NCBI GenBank assembly: GCA_039654915.1
Contig: CM077600.1
Span: forward strand, 30,501,992 to 30,565,991
Direction of reading: 5' to 3'
Length of the DNA: 64,000 bases
Source of the DNA: Aquilaria yunnanensis
Lineage: Eukaryota > Streptophyta > Magnoliopsida > Malvales > Thymelaeaceae
In this document: piece after piece, positions 1-12,489 of the stretch
How the letters are laid out: the number at the start of each line of letters is the position of its first letter
How positions within the stretch are numbered: position 1 is the stretch's first letter
Position numbers and translations under genes: made by a program
The notes under the pieces: model-generated
What the model was told of the DNA's origin: nothing
Databases searched by the model: none
What the model saw: the letters and a program-made list of their open reading frames with translations, nothing else

Positions 1-430
1 CTGGCGAGAGAGGAGGGAGACGGAGGCGGAGCGGAGAGGAGAAGGGAGAGAACGGAGGCAGAGCGGAGAGGAGGGAGACAGAGGCAGAGAGGAGGGAGGA
101 GGGAGAAGGGCGGCGGGCAGGAGGAAGGGCGACGGAGGAGAAGGCTAGGGTTGATGAATTTAATCTGCTAAATCTAGGATTGATGTTTAGATCTGGTTCT
201 TTTAAGCTCTTAGAATTTATTTTTTGTTTATGAATTATGTTTTTCTTAACTTAAGGGGTAAAAATTCTGTAAATGAAGTTTAAGAGGGTTAAGTTAGGTG
301 TTTTTCCTTTTCTGTGGTAACAGTATTAACGCAATTAATTTTTTAAGGCAATAAGTGTAGGTTTTAAAAAATTGAGAGACACAATTATAGATTACCCTTT
401 TTAACACAATTGTATTTTTCCCTAAATAAT
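1..430. repeat. Truncated half of a MULE-like element (family E), with GA-rich start
   Basis: Bases 1-160 are a purine tract of GGAGA/GGAGG units. It resembles the reverse complement of the pyrimidine tract at 12158-12480. After it, 300-420 contains an arm (AAGTGTAGG, then a run ending ATAGATTACCC) that resembles the right arm of the element at 21837-23036. The left half lies outside the window. No coding potential was recognised. The family assignment rests on visual similarity only. Confidence 0.4.
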
Positions 431-2963
431 TACTACATTTGTCTGGACTTGGGGTTGCACAACTTGCGCCTCCTCTTAAACCACAGTGTGACGCAGACGT
501 ATGCTTTACTATGACTCGATTAATTAAAATATAAATTGGTTATATAGATTATATTTACGGAAAAAAGTGGTAGCTAAAAGTTATGAATTATTAAAATAAA
601 GATTAATTTAAAGGTTTTAAAATTTGAAACCTTTTAAAATTGTTAATGGTCAATTTGATAAAGAGAAACGCATATGACATAGTATTGGAGTAGTAGATTT
701 GAGATTTCTACACGAAGCCTTGGTTGTAGTATGAAAGTCTTGGGGACCAAAAACACAAAATCTAAGATTTTAGGGCATCTTCTGGGACTTTTTGGATAGA
801 GTGAGAAAAATGGCTGATTTCAAAACTTGAAGACCTAATGATATCATAACACACATAATGAGGATCTATTGTGTAACTTGTTCTTTCTTTTAGGGTATAT
901 TTCCCACCCAAGTAGAAGAGAATGGGTTGAGGCCCAAAATCAATTTGTTTTTCCCACCCAAGTAGAAGAGAATGGGCTGAGACCCAAAATCAATGTGTTG
1001 CTATAGCATAGTGGTACTATTAATAAGCACTCCTAAAACTTGGAGCTTTTGTATATATTGAACGATTTCGGCCAAGCCTATGCACATTCAAACATAATAG
1101 AGTTGTATTGAATGGTATAACTTGGCTGTTTATGTTGGTTGATTTGATTTGTATGTAGTACTCACCTTGGGGGTTGATGGTTAAGGTGCGCAGCCCAAGC
1201 GAGCGAGATCTATCAATTCGCGGAAGCATGTAAAAAGGCTCAGCACCAAGGAAAACAACTTATTTGGAGGCAAGACATGGTGCAAATTTTAGGGGAGTTG
1301 CAAACTGTGAGGCGATTTGAGTGGGGAGAGAAACAAGGTCATGCCCAATCCAATAACCACTCGAACATCTTTGGGCAATGCCCTTGGCAACAACGTGGAA
1401 GGAGCATGAACAAATAAAGGACTCGGGATTCGGGCCCAAGATCCCAGATTCGAGGCCTTTGTGGATCTGGTAAAGAGCACGTCTTGTGCGAGTTCCCCCA
1501 TTGCTAATTGCCTCGTGACCAGATTCCTAGACATGATCCCACATGTGTGGTTATGGCAACCCGGCCTTGCACTGGACGAGCGAGCCACAACAAAAGGGAT
1601 TTGCAGTGCGGACGTCCTCTTTTGGATTTTAGGCTTGCATATAGATTGATCCATGTCATCTTAGCTGGGCTCAGGGGAAAATTTCTGGACCTTACTGCAT
1701 TAGGCTGCCTTGAACCGAGGGTCTACAAGCAGTTCACATGATTAGTTCGGCTGAGGAGAGGCTAAAAGTTGACAAGCTTTGCCTGTGCACTTGGCAACCG
1801 CCAGCCAGGGTTTCTTCATTCATGCAGTGGCTATATTTGTAACGTGGGCTGAAATTGGGCCTCTTGGGCCTGGACCTGGCTTAAAGAAGAAGCAAGGAAC
1901 ATAATTTTCCACGGGATTAACAACTCAGAGGCACAAGCGGACAAATCTGTATTGGATGGTCATTCAAGCTACTAAATTGTTTGCTTTTGAGTTGAAGCAA
2001 CAATTACAAATGAGAAAGGCAATCACTTTGCACCAAGCAGAATAGATTTGAGTTAAAGGGCCTCAAGCACCCTAGGTAAAAAGTAAAAATATTGGATTCG
2101 ATTAAGGGGCTTATGCATGGAAAGAGAGACTCATTGATAGTATTTTTGAAGAGATTGATTTTTACCGTTAAATACTTGGTTATTTTTTGAAAAAAAAAAG
2201 GGCACAACACACACAAGTTCTCACTTTGAAAACCTAAAAAGAGCACAAGATTATCATAGACAGCTGATGGGCGCGTTTCAGACTCATAATTGAGGAGCTC
2301 GATGACTGAATAGAATACAGGTCAAAAAGAAAAATAGCTGAATCTAACTTTTTGCTGTCGCCATATTGGGATTGCTGCCTAACATTTTAAACCAATGTTG
2401 TAGCACTAGCATAGCAGTGGCACCATCTTAATTACAATGTACATTCGTCACAAAATAAATTCCAGACTATGATTGAAATAACACGAATTATGATTTAAAT
2501 TGAAAAATCAGCCACATTGCACAAAAATCACTTGGCAAATCAATTTACTATTTATACTTATAAACTTATTTGCAATTTTAACAGTACTCTAAGTCACAGA
2601 CAAAAGCATCTGGTTCATGCGGATATCACATCCATCCATAAAGCAGCAAAGCCCGTGTATAGCGACCCTTTCTCATATCACCAGACGCCTGGCTAGACTA
2701 TTGATGTTTTTGGCACCATAACCTTATTACAGATCTTGCAAAATGGACCCACAAACTAGTGCCGGTGGAAAAGCTAGGAACAAGACAAGCAAAATTTTCC
2801 CATTTGCGAAGTGCAAATTGCAAGTAACACGGCCAATGTTTCAGCAAATCTAGCACTATTTCTTCTATAACAACTACAACATGCGCATAAGCCCTGAAGG
2901 TGGGGTAAAAGAACATGAAACACCAGTCGTAAAAAGAACACCAACGTAGTAATCTAAACAATT
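431..2963. other. Intergenic stretch downstream of the HIPP gene; nothing coding recognised
   Basis: Most of this is AT-rich unique-looking DNA. Bases 1200-1900 are clearly more GC-rich and carry several short open frames on both strands, none of which I recognise as a protein; it may be an old transposon remnant. Bases 2700-2963 directly follow the HIPP stop codon on the minus strand and probably hold its 3' UTR. A 50-bp tandem duplication at 901-1000 is listed separately. Confidence 0.5.
901..1000. repeat. Two tandem copies of a 50-bp unit
   Basis: The unit beginning TTCCCACCCAAGTAGAAGAG occurs at 901-950 and again at 951-1000 with only a few substitutions. The phase is exact. It looks like a simple local tandem duplication without coding content. 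Confidence 0.9.
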
Positions 2964-4815
2964 TTACATGATACTGCAGCTGTTGGCATTCTCATCACTG
3001 AAGAAGTGAGCATAGTTGTCAGAATTTGGTGGGGGAGGCATAGCTGGGTGCCCATAGTTGACATGTGTATATGGCCTGGCATAAATCATCGGCTGATACA
3101 TGTCATGCCCATTCCCTTGCTGTTGATTCATCATCATGGCCATGTATTGCTGGTTGTACGGGTTCATTGGTCCCATCCCTTGATAGGCTGGCAGTCCTTC
3201 CACTGCTGGTGCTGAATAATTTCCCATCTGATGAGCCATTGGCATTGGGTATGCTCCCATCTGACCCATATGACTCATCTGGCTCATTGGGCCCATCTGG
3301 CCCATCATCTGACCCATATGCCCCACCTGGCCCTTCTGCTTCCCACCCCCACCATTCTTGCCATGATTACTGACATCTATGTCATGAAACCCACCATTCT
3401 TTGTTTTGGTCATCTCAAAGGACCCCTCATTCTTGCTGCCACCTTTTTTAGATCCATGGCCATTATTGTTTCCACCACCACTTCCTGGTCTACTATTATG
3501 AGAGTTTTTACCTTCCCCTCCATTTTTACCCTTCTTATTATTGCTGCTGCTCTCTTTTCCGCTTTTGCTCCTCTTCAAGAACCCAAACAACCCACCCCCA
3601 CTTTTTTTACCACCGCCATTTTTATCTCCTCCTCCCTTGTTTTTCTTCCCACCTTTGTTGCTCCCATCTCCACCCTTCTTCCCTCCATTGCCATTCTTCT
3701 TTCCATCTTTATTTTCACCCTTCATCACTACTGAGATGTCAATTAAACCGCCTTTCTTGCCATTTTCACCGCCCCCACCTCCCTTTTTACCAGTGCCATC
3801 CATCATGCCATTACCAAAATATGGGCCATTGGGCGCATGATGGCCCTTCCCCATCACAGGCACCATTTTACCATTTGGAAACTGATGCCCATGGCTATGG
3901 CCATGACCAAACTCATCATCATCATCATCATCTTCAAAATCATCATCAAACTCATCATCGAACTCATCACCATACTCATCAAAATCACTTCCATCAAAAG
4001 CATCCTCAGCAGGCAAGTCAAACTTGACAGATTTCTTCGGCGGTGCCTTTGACAGAGGACCTTTCATCATCTGTTGTTGCATGTGCTGAGGTCCAACAAT
4101 CTGGGGACCTCCCTTTGGCTGATTATTGTTCCCACCCTTCTGGGATTTGTTGTTGTTGTTGTTCCCACCTTTGCCAGAAGCATCAAGCATCATGTTATTG
4201 AACTGGTTGTTGAATTGGTTCTGGAAATTGTTGGAGCCGCCCTTCTGATTATTCCCCCATAGCTGAGCATGTTTCCCTGATTTCTCTAGCTTCTTTATCA
4301 GTGTGGCTGGGCCAACATTTCCTGTCACTGTAACCTTCCCTTGCTCTGCATCTATGCTCACTCTATAAACCCCTGATCAAAATAAACAAACAAATCCCAT
4401 AAAAATCAAAACAAAATTGATTCTTTAAAAAAAAAAACTGGTGTAAGAACTACACAGGCAAACTAAAAAACAGCCACATACGTATAAGAAACAAGAACTT
4501 ACCATCAATTTTCTGCAGCAATTTCCCCACTTTTTGTTTACAGCCATCACAGGAACACTGTATATTAACTTTCAGCACCCATGTCTGCAAGAAGAATGAC
4601 CCCAACAAACAAAAACCAGAGTTAAAGGACAAAACATCTCAAGTCAAGTCTTACTTATTTACTATGAACTAGAGAGAGAAACACACAACAATAAACAGTT
4701 CAAGAACACTGTAATCCCTTGATGTGGAAAAAAACAATGAACAGAAACACGTGAGGATACAAAAGAAAAAAATAAGAATTAGTACCTGCATCTTCATAAC
4801 CTCCTGTTTACTCAT
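2964..4815 (-). CDS. Heavy metal-associated isoprenylated plant protein (HIPP34-like)
   Basis: Three exons on the minus strand, 4815-4786, 4584-4503 and 4372-2964, all with GT-AG introns, give 506 aa. The N-terminus is one HMA (ferredoxin-like) metal-binding domain, about residues 11-75. Its metal loop is C22-D-G-C25, followed by IDAEQGKVTVTGNV and LIKKLEKSGKHAQLWG, as in the plant HIPP32-34 group. The rest is low complexity: an Asn/Gln/Gly linker, an Asp/Glu run (about 160-191), a short His-Gly patch (GHGHSHGH), a Lys/Gly/Asn-rich segment and a Met/Gln/Pro-rich tail. The protein ends CSIM, a CaaX box favouring farnesylation, so membrane or nuclear-envelope association is expected. In the family such proteins bind metals or act as scaffolds in stress and pathogen responses; the role here is inferred. 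The start was chosen because exon 1 (MSKQEVMKMQ) precedes the HMA strand in the usual way. Confidence 0.93.
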
Positions 4816-5162
4816 TTTTGGTTTCTCGGAAGAAATCCCAGAACTTGTGACTAATTAAAGATCTGAGAAACCAGTAGAACAAGAGAAAAAAAGAGAGAGA
4901 GAGAGAGTTAAGTATATGAAAGCGAGAGGATATTTTTCACTTTCGCTTTGCTTCCGAGCAGAGAAGAAAAAACAAGGCGTGCTGGTAGCTAGCTAGCTAG
5001 CTCTCTACTCACTCCTCAAACTTCAAAGAGACAAGAACAGAAAAGAGAGCAAAACTTAAAGGTGGTTGTTGGGCACATTAAAACACACGAAACTACTGTT
5101 TCTTTACCATTTCTTTTTATCTCCGCTTTTAATTTTATTGAGAGAGAGAGAGAGAGAGAGAA

Positions 5163-5195
<33 letters not shown>

Positions 5196-5200
5196 GGGTT
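4816..5200 (-). promoter_or_regulatory. 5' leader/promoter of the HIPP gene with CT, AGCT and poly-C tracts
   Basis: Read on the gene's strand, the leader holds a (CT)n tract at 4891-4908, (AGCT)4 near 4987-5002 and a compound (CT)n plus 30-base poly-C at 5140-5194. CT tracts are common in plant 5' UTRs. No convincing TATA box was seen, so the transcription start is not placed. Confidence 0.5.
5140..5194. repeat. Compound microsatellite (GA)n followed by 30 consecutive G
   Basis: GA dinucleotides run from 5140 to 5160 and, after AAGAG, an uninterrupted G run covers 5165-5194. Homopolymeric G of this length is rare in plant genomes. It lies about 350 bp upstream of the HIPP start codon. The run length could be affected by sequencing error. 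Confidence 0.9.
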
Positions 5201-5329
5201 TGGTTGCACAAGCGGAAAGGTAAGGCATCATCTGAAATATAAAAGATGCTTGAACAAAAGAAACAAAATAATCCAGGGATTTGTTTCTTTATTAGATAAT
5301 ATAAGCTGCACCGAATTGGCACTTTTGTG

Positions 5330-5864
5330 AAGCTTCCCAGTGATTCACAAGGCGACTGAAGACAAGTTGTTTTTTATACAACAAGGGTTTAGCTTAAAGA
5401 GTGCCCTCAAGCAGTAACTTTATCATTATTATTAACTCTATGTCAATAGCTTCACATCAACCTGAATCGTATCTTCCTAAAAAAAATGATCCTATATTAG
5501 GATCTTCGAGATTCCATTCCATAAGGTGAGGTTACGCTTAAATGTAAAAATAAACTTGTTCTAAATTTATTTTTTTCTCACATAGATTAGATATCTCTAA
5601 ATTTCGATGACTTTCTTGCTTCTCTAACTCGTTACTTTATTTTTGGTAATGAATTTCAAGAGTCGGCGCCCTTTCACAGCCCTTTTGCGAAAGTCCAATC
5701 CTTACTTATATATAAGCCATAATTATAACAATCCATCGTGACCTAGCAACGCAAGATCGACAGAATTAATATTTCTTTTTATTTTTGGGAACATGAGATA
5801 AACTACTCATCCGACGAGTTACTGTGAGTAACGATACAGCATATCTAATCCCAAAATAAACTTG
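5330..5864. other. Intergenic DNA, nothing recognised
   Basis: AT-rich sequence without a long open frame, a recognisable repeat end or an RNA gene. Confidence 0.5.
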
Positions 5865-8230
5865 AGAATTTCAATTCAGAAACTTGAATTTTAGAAAAAA
5901 AAATATCGATAATTTTATTAATAAAAAGTTAAATCTTGTATACATGGACCTCAAAAATCGGACAATCCCCTGATGATTTGTATTAGCCGCATTTGTCAGC
6001 AAAATCCTGAACCAATTATAGAGGCAAACTAAAAGCAACTCCAACTATAAAATGTAATCCTTTGATATTTTTTTTCAATAAAAGATCTATAGAAAAATGA
6101 TCGATGATATCAAAATTAAGAGATATTTTAATTAACCTAATGAAATTCAAAACTAACTCGTAAACTAAGGAAAATAAAATACTCCTAAAATAATTACAAA
6201 AATCAGGATAAAATAACAAAATGTAAAATTTTCTGCTTGTGTCATTCACCTCCTCTTTCAAAAAAAAAAAAAAACTTGCCCCTAGGTTTCTCGATTGAAA
6301 TTGAATTCTAATGTCACATGAACAAATATTTGAAATACACCAAACTCCTTTCATACTTTTTCAATGTGAAGTCATCTTGATGTCTTTCAACTTCAACATT
6401 TATCCAAGTACAAACCATATTATTTTGGATTTAGATAAATTTTTCATCAACAAGAAAGTCAAAGAAAATAACTCTTGGTTTGCAAAGAAGCTCATCGGTC
6501 AATAATCTTGAAATTGAAGTTGATCATTGCTTGGCCTCTTCTACTCCATATGCAACTTATTCCTTCTCATCTCTATTTTGCACTACTTGATTTTCATACC
6601 TTACAAGCTCTTTAACATCTTCATCATCCACAACATGCTCATCTTGCTCCATTATTTCTTCACTGTCTTCATCTTCTCCAACTCGCTCACAAATAATCTT
6701 TCTCCCTCCTTTTTCCATGGACCACTACAAGTAGAGGCATATAAATTTTAATTTCATCTCCTCATTAGAGGTTTTATAAACCTCCACTATATTTTTTGTA
6801 AAAGGTAGCTGGCTTCTTCCCCTTCATGAAACTGTTGGTACGGATCAAATAAAGTTTCCTCATATTCCAAGTGAATAAAAATATTCCTACATCAACCATT
6901 TCATTCGATATCATGTTTCAATTGGATATTTCCCTTGATAATACCTCTATGCTTGCAATATCTCCCACCAAGTAAGAGCTTTATCTTTCAATTTGCAAAG
7001 CAACTAGCTGCACCCTTTTGTCTCTCGGCATTTCCATATGCTTGAAAAAAGTTTTTGATATTTGCAATTCATTCTAAAAAATTCTCGATATCTAAATCTC
7101 CATTAAAAAAAAAAAAAAGATGCCTACCTTTAGCTTGGACATTCTAGCTTGTCGTCCACAGCCAACATGTCATGTATGTTCACTAAGATAATCATCTCTG
7201 TCCGATTCAAAATCCTACGTGTCCATATTGGCTCTACAAGATAATTATCTTCATCTAATGACTCTCCCTCAATGAAAGTGTGATGCATATGCTAAAAGGC
7301 AATAAGGGATCTTCCAATAAGCCGGTCAATGGTAACATCCTCCTTAACTCGTACCCTTTCATTACTTCAATTCTTGATTGGATGATAACTTCGGCCATTA
7401 AATCATTTTGCAAAAGGTTTGTCAAAATGCTGGTATTTACAATCAATTTATTACTCTCAAGCTCTCAACGCACCATTTGATCTTGTAATCTTAAGGTCGT
7501 AGTCCTCTCATCAACGTCGTAAGAACCGTTGCTTCTACAACTGTGTTAACTGCCAATATCAATAGGTGATTTCACCCACTCTACTACCATGTGATGCAAA
7601 AGTTGCGTGAATAAAGATAATATACATTTAGCCGTAAGATAAAAGTGGGAATTTCAATCCATAAACCCAAAATTTAGATTCAAAAATTCAATTATTCTAT
7701 TAATCAAAAGTTATATTTTGCACACATGCACACGCCTTTATATATGCTAAAAATTGGAGCATCCTCTAATGGCTTGTACTAGTTGCATTAATTAGCAATC
7801 TCCTAAACCAGCTAGAATGGGAAATTAAACTCAGCTATTGTTAGGAAATTTAATCCTAATTGATTTTTTTCCCAATAAAAGTTCTCTATAAAACTCTTAC
7901 CTAATACGTAGTTAATAAAAACTCCAATTAACCTAATAAAATTTTATCAATATTATTTTTATTTCCGGTAAAAAAAACCTAATAAAATTAAAAAATAACT
8001 CCAAAATAACTATTTCCTAACTGGAGTTAATTTTAATTCCCCTATTATAGTTGGTTTAGAACTTTTCTAATTAATGAGGCTAGTACAAGTCAGTTGGGGA
8101 TGGTCCCAGCTTTTAACCTATACAAAGGCAAGCATGTATGGAAGAGATATAATGTTTAATTAATAGAATTAATGAGATTTTATGTCTAAACTTTGAGTTT
8201 ATGGATTTAAACTTATTATTTTATATTAAA
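5865..8230. mobile_element. Composite inverted-repeat element with a broken Ty3/gypsy gag inside
   Basis: Three related arms are visible. 5865-6140 and 7655-7925 are diverged direct copies. 8035-8215 is an inverted copy of the 7655-7830 arm: TCATTAATTCTATTAATTAA-type and GGCTTGTACTAG-type blocks pair up in order. 7655-8215 alone could therefore form a foldback of about 560 bp with arms near 180 bp. The stretch between the first two arms holds a gypsy gag remnant. I could not identify target-site duplications, so the outer limits are approximate. Confidence 0.6.
6250..7230 (-). pseudogene. Ty3/gypsy retrotransposon gag remnant
   Basis: Read on the minus strand from about 7220 downward and allowing frameshifts, the sequence gives blocks of the retrotransposon gag domain: NGDLDIENFLE followed by a stop at the expected Trp, NFFQAYGN, VQLVALQIE, LTWWEILQA, then RYYQGKYPIET and YRMKWLM. 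The WW(E) motif and the order of blocks are typical of Ty3/gypsy gag. Several Trp codons have become TGA and there are at least two frameshifts, so it cannot encode a protein. An acidic segment follows at about 6680-6560. No protease, reverse transcriptase or integrase was recognised. Confidence 0.7.
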
Positions 8231-8884
8231 GTTAGATGTGTTGTACCTTTATTTATGCAACTCGCTGCGTCAACTGGACAAATTTTCACTCCTAAATCAT
8301 AGTTACTGTTAGCCCGAGGATATTTTTTAAAATATAGTTTTCCAAACGGGCCTAAGTTTATCATAATGAATCAGACAGTTCCGACCTTGGTTCATGTATG
8401 TCTAGTAAGTAACTTATATGAATCAAGGCATATATGGCTCCGTCCGTGGTTATGATAAATTATTATTTCATATTTTTCTTTTACCAAATGCTTCTGCCCC
8501 AAATTATATTGAAGACTCACTATCATAAATTAGTCTTAGGACTGCCAGAAAAAAATTACTCTTAGGAGACTTAAGAGTATTACATTACATCACTCAATAT
8601 GCATTACTAAAGAATTGCATAACATCTAATTCTATGAACATTTATAAGCAAGTAAATGAAAATTACTCATGTTTCATAAACATGTATAACATTTAAAAAA
8701 AACCATTTTAAGAAACATCACTTTCCATGGATATATGTAATTCATAAAAATAAAAATAAAAATAACCTCCGTAAGTGAATCACTCAAAAACTTAGTTTAC
8801 CTAAAAATATCCCACCCTCATGTTTAATCAGTGTGGTTCTTAGTGGCTGTGGGGCCATATTTGGTGGAGTACAAAGTATGATTA
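8231..8884. other. Intergenic DNA, nothing recognised
   Basis: AT-rich, with no open frame or repeat structure I can support. Confidence 0.5.
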
Positions 8885-9345
8885 ATTAAATTTGGAAACA
8901 TTATAAAATCCACCATATAGTTTGATCTAATTTACACTTTACCCCATTTATTTTGAGAAACTTATACTTTACCTCCTTCTTTATTTACGGTGTCTAACAA
9001 CAACATATAAAAATCATAATTTAAACTTACTAATATTTATGTTTCAATAATTTCAAGATTTTTGATATTTTTTTCATAACTAACTGAAATTTAAAAATAT
9101 TAATATGTATTTATATGAAGAAAAATATATTAAAAAAAACTAATAATTTGCAATGGCTATTAACTATAAAAAATATTAGAGAAATTAAAATTATTAAAAA
9201 ATAACTATCATATAGTTTAAATTACAATTTTAGAAGTTGTTATTAGACAATTTTAAAAAAATAAGAGGCAAAGTATAAGTTTTTTAAAATTAAAAAAAAA
9301 CTATAGGGTAGGGCAACCCTGGAGGTAATTGTAAGTTTCTGTTAA
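8885..9345. mobile_element. Foldback MITE, family G (copy 1)
   Basis: The left arm has TTTACACTTTACCCC and the right arm has AAGTATAAGTTTTTTAAAA then GGTAATTGTAAGTTT. The element is an imperfect palindrome of about 450 bp with AT-rich middle blocks (TAATTTCAAGATTTTTGAT, TTAACTATAAAAAATATT). The same blocks occur in the same order at 52841-53293 and 57431-57870. No target-site duplication was fixed. Confidence 0.65.
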
Positions 9346-9444
9346 ATGTTCTAGTTGCGCATGCTCTCTGCGATTCTAAATCAATATATGTAACTCCTTT
9401 ACAAATAGCATGATAAGAATCTTCGGGAAAATGTTTCTTAATTT

Positions 9445-9740
9445 ATACACACACACAAAATAATATAAAGATAGTTTTTTATTTAATCTAAAATGACTTA
9501 TAAATTTCATAAATTATTATAATATAATTAAATTTTTATAAATTTTTTATTTTAATATATAAGAATAAAAAAATTCATAAAAATTTAATAACATCATGAA
9601 AATTTACTTTTATATGAATTATTATAGCCAAATTATATCATCCCTTAAATGAATTTGGTTGTGGGTAAAAAGATGTAAAAATAAATATAAATTATTTTAC
9701 ATTAAATTGACTTAAATTAAAATTTTTAATTTTTATTGGG
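9445..9740. mobile_element. Foldback MITE, family I (copy 1, diverged)
   Basis: An imperfect palindrome of about 300 bp. The right arm reads TAAATTGACTTAAATTAAAA and the centre holds AAAAATTCATAAAAATTTAA blocks shared with the elements at 47332-47665 and 62811-63133. The left edge is uncertain. Confidence 0.5.
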
Positions 9741-11903
9741 AAGCATTAATTTTATCTTGAAAATTGAAATCAATCTCTCTTTCAAAGTTGAGATATGTAT
9801 GGGATAAGCTAGAGACAAATGATAACGATTAAAAAAATATATAAAACACAATTATATATATATAAAATAAAGAAAAATCACAATAGTGCAATGCATGAAC
9901 TGTAAATGTTTAGTTAAAATAGCAGACGAACAGAAGAGCTTTCTGATTAATCGGCGTGGAAAACGAGAATAAATTAGGTTTGGAATCGTGGGCAGACTTT
10001 TTATCGCCCTGCAAAGCTGCGGCCATAAACAAAATGGTCTGTTTACGTTGGTGCAGTCGGTGATGTCTTGACGTAGACTTTCTGTGGGTTGGGTTGGTTG
10101 GGTTCGGATGGGCTTTGGCGTTGCTCGGCCTGGCCTTGTGCTGTTATCGTGTCTCTAACGGACGCGGACGGGACGTTATCGTTAGCTTGCTTTGCCACAT
10201 AAATTTTTCAACGTACGAAACTGTGCGGCCTATGTTATACATATGTGCTTTTGTTTCGATGGTCATTTATATCCGCAAGGTGATTCCCAACCCTTCAATA
10301 AATCTTTTACTTTGTGGCGTATATACATATCTATACTCAAGTCGTTATCTATCAACAAACTTATAAATTTGCTTTTGCACAAAAACATTTGTGTATACAT
10401 CTATTCAGAAAATTAAGAGGCAAATTTCAATTTATCTGGTGACAGTATGTGTGCGTACGTGTAAAATTTCTTTTAAAAAAAATAAAAATAATTAATTAAA
10501 ATAGAAAAATTTTATTTTAGATGTTTTTGCTTGCTCTAGGCATAATTTTTTCTTCCATAAATTATTCCAAGCCATCACGATTTTATTTAATTAATAATTA
10601 AACTAAATGTTCAGTATGTTGCAGCCTGCAGGAGCGCGATCCATAAAACCACGCGCACAAACAAAAGACAAAAGCTACACGGAACGGAAAGCAATCCAGC
10701 AGAAAATTAATCAAATCTGGAATGGTATTAGTGGCTGGCTACAGAACAAATTAAACCGAAAGCGAAATGTTGTAACGGGAACAGCTAGATGGCACTCGAT
10801 TTTAAAACATATCATGCTTACCAGGTATCTCTCCGTACCGAGATGAATCATTTCTCAAGATCGGATACCGCAATTAAGGTAAGTGTAGTTTATATTTTTT
10901 ATTTTTATTCTTAAAAATAATTTTAAATGTTTTTTTATTTCTAATAAGAGTTTTATTGAGGATTGAACATTGAAAATATTTATTTTTAAATTTTACATAA
11001 TAAAAATTTAAATAATGGTAGTAAGGTAGATTTAATATTAAAAAATTTTTAAAATATTAATTTCACCTTTTCAGATAATCCAAGAAAAAATATTATTAAT
11101 TCTTTTTAGGTCGGAGAAAGTAACTCGGAACGTACGTAAGATTATTTACGCACAAGGGAAAGCAATGTATAACTACGACATCTAATAAATGAGTGAAAAT
11201 GGGCATAATAATATGATTTTCAACCCGTTCACTATTTTGCCCCTTTTGGAGCAAGCACTTGAGTCAGCACCTAAAGGGGCAAAAGCGTCATAAGAAAAAA
11301 AAACATTCTCTCTCAAGAGAGGGCCAAAAATGTCAGAAAGCTGTTCATGACACAGTAGAATAATAGTGCAAATACAATACAGCCAAAGAGAGGCATCCAA
11401 GTGGAGTAGAGTCAAGAAAAAAAATAGTAGTTCAACAATCATTTTCTCTGAGTTTGGAGCCATCTTTAGCAACCAATTCATTGCTGGGTGCCTGTTGTCC
11501 TTCTCATCGAAAAGCCAACCAGGCTCCCAAGGGAAACCCTCACTCTACGCCCTGCCCTCGTCTTCTTTTTCAACTATATGTATGTGTCTGTGTGTAACTG
11601 TGTATATTCAACTCACTTGTCCCGGCTAAAGGTGTTCGAATGGTGACAAAAAAGGGCCCCCAACAGGAGGCTGGGCAGACCCAGAAAATCTAGCTTTAAA
11701 TTTTTTGGTTTTGGGGTATGGGCCGGGTTATGCTCTCCAAATCGGCTTTTGGACAAACCTTTTGACCCAACAACCTCTACATATAAGCATGCCCAAAAGA
11801 AAAAAAAAACCTTCTTTTTTGGTATGCAATATATATATATATATATCGAGAAACTAATAATCGCTGATCAATTGCTTAACAGTAGTGTTGTAAATGCTTA
11901 ACA
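9741..11903. other. Intergenic DNA, no gene recognised
   Basis: AT-rich DNA with short spurious open frames (around 10094-10416, 10607-10846 and 11182-11629) that match nothing I know. A short (TA)n tract lies at 11829-11846. The stretch around 11640-11780 is GC-richer, possibly an old transposon end. Confidence 0.5.
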
Positions 11904-12157
11904 AATCATTATGATAGTCAAGATATTTAAAGTAAGATACTTATATACAGTTATGGTTACTTAACAGTTTTTCCCATTTCTTGTTTCAAATATCTACAAT
12001 TATCCTTTTTTGATGTTAACGCAGTCACTTACTGTCAAAAAAAAAAAAAAAGAGAAAATGTCATTTTACTTTCCTAACTTTTCCTCATAAAAACTTTGCT
12101 CCTTAGATTTCTACATCTAACGAAAAATAAAATCTATTGGGCTGATGATATTTTTTT

Positions 12158-12480
12158 TTATCCATCTCTCTTCCTCTCTCCCCTTCGTTTACCCCTCCTC
12201 CTGCCTCCCTTCTCCTCTCTTACTCCCCGCCGCCATCCTCCCTCCTCCCTCCTCCTTGATCTCTGCATCCTTCCCCTCCTCTCCACCTCTGTCTCCCTCT
12301 TCTCCTCTCTGCCTCCGTCCTCTCTCCTCCCCTCCCCGCTCCACCTCCATCTCCCTCCTTTCCTCTCCTCCCCTCCCCGCTCCACCTCCATCTCCCTCCT
12401 CTCCTCTCCTCCCTGCCACCCTCTTCTCGATCTTCGCTCTCTTCGTCAAAATCACTAACGCGATTTGCCGTCCGTTCACG
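12158..12480. repeat. Pyrimidine-rich low-complexity tract
   Basis: CTCCTCTCC/CTCCACCTCC units repeat imperfectly. Several long open frames on both strands here are artefacts of this composition. The tract resembles the purine tract at 1-160 in reverse orientation, so it is probably part of the same transposon family. Confidence 0.7.
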
Positions 12481-12489
12481 ATTCGTCGT

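Noticed and set aside
1289..1741. 121-codon minus frame and overlapping plus frames in a GC-richer stretch
   Set aside because: No domain, no splice context and comparable frames on both strands; left as unannotated.
3006..4262. Several plus-strand open frames of 60-167 codons opposite the HIPP last exon
   Set aside because: They are antisense shadows of the repetitive HIPP coding sequence; the minus-strand frame has family domains and splice sites.
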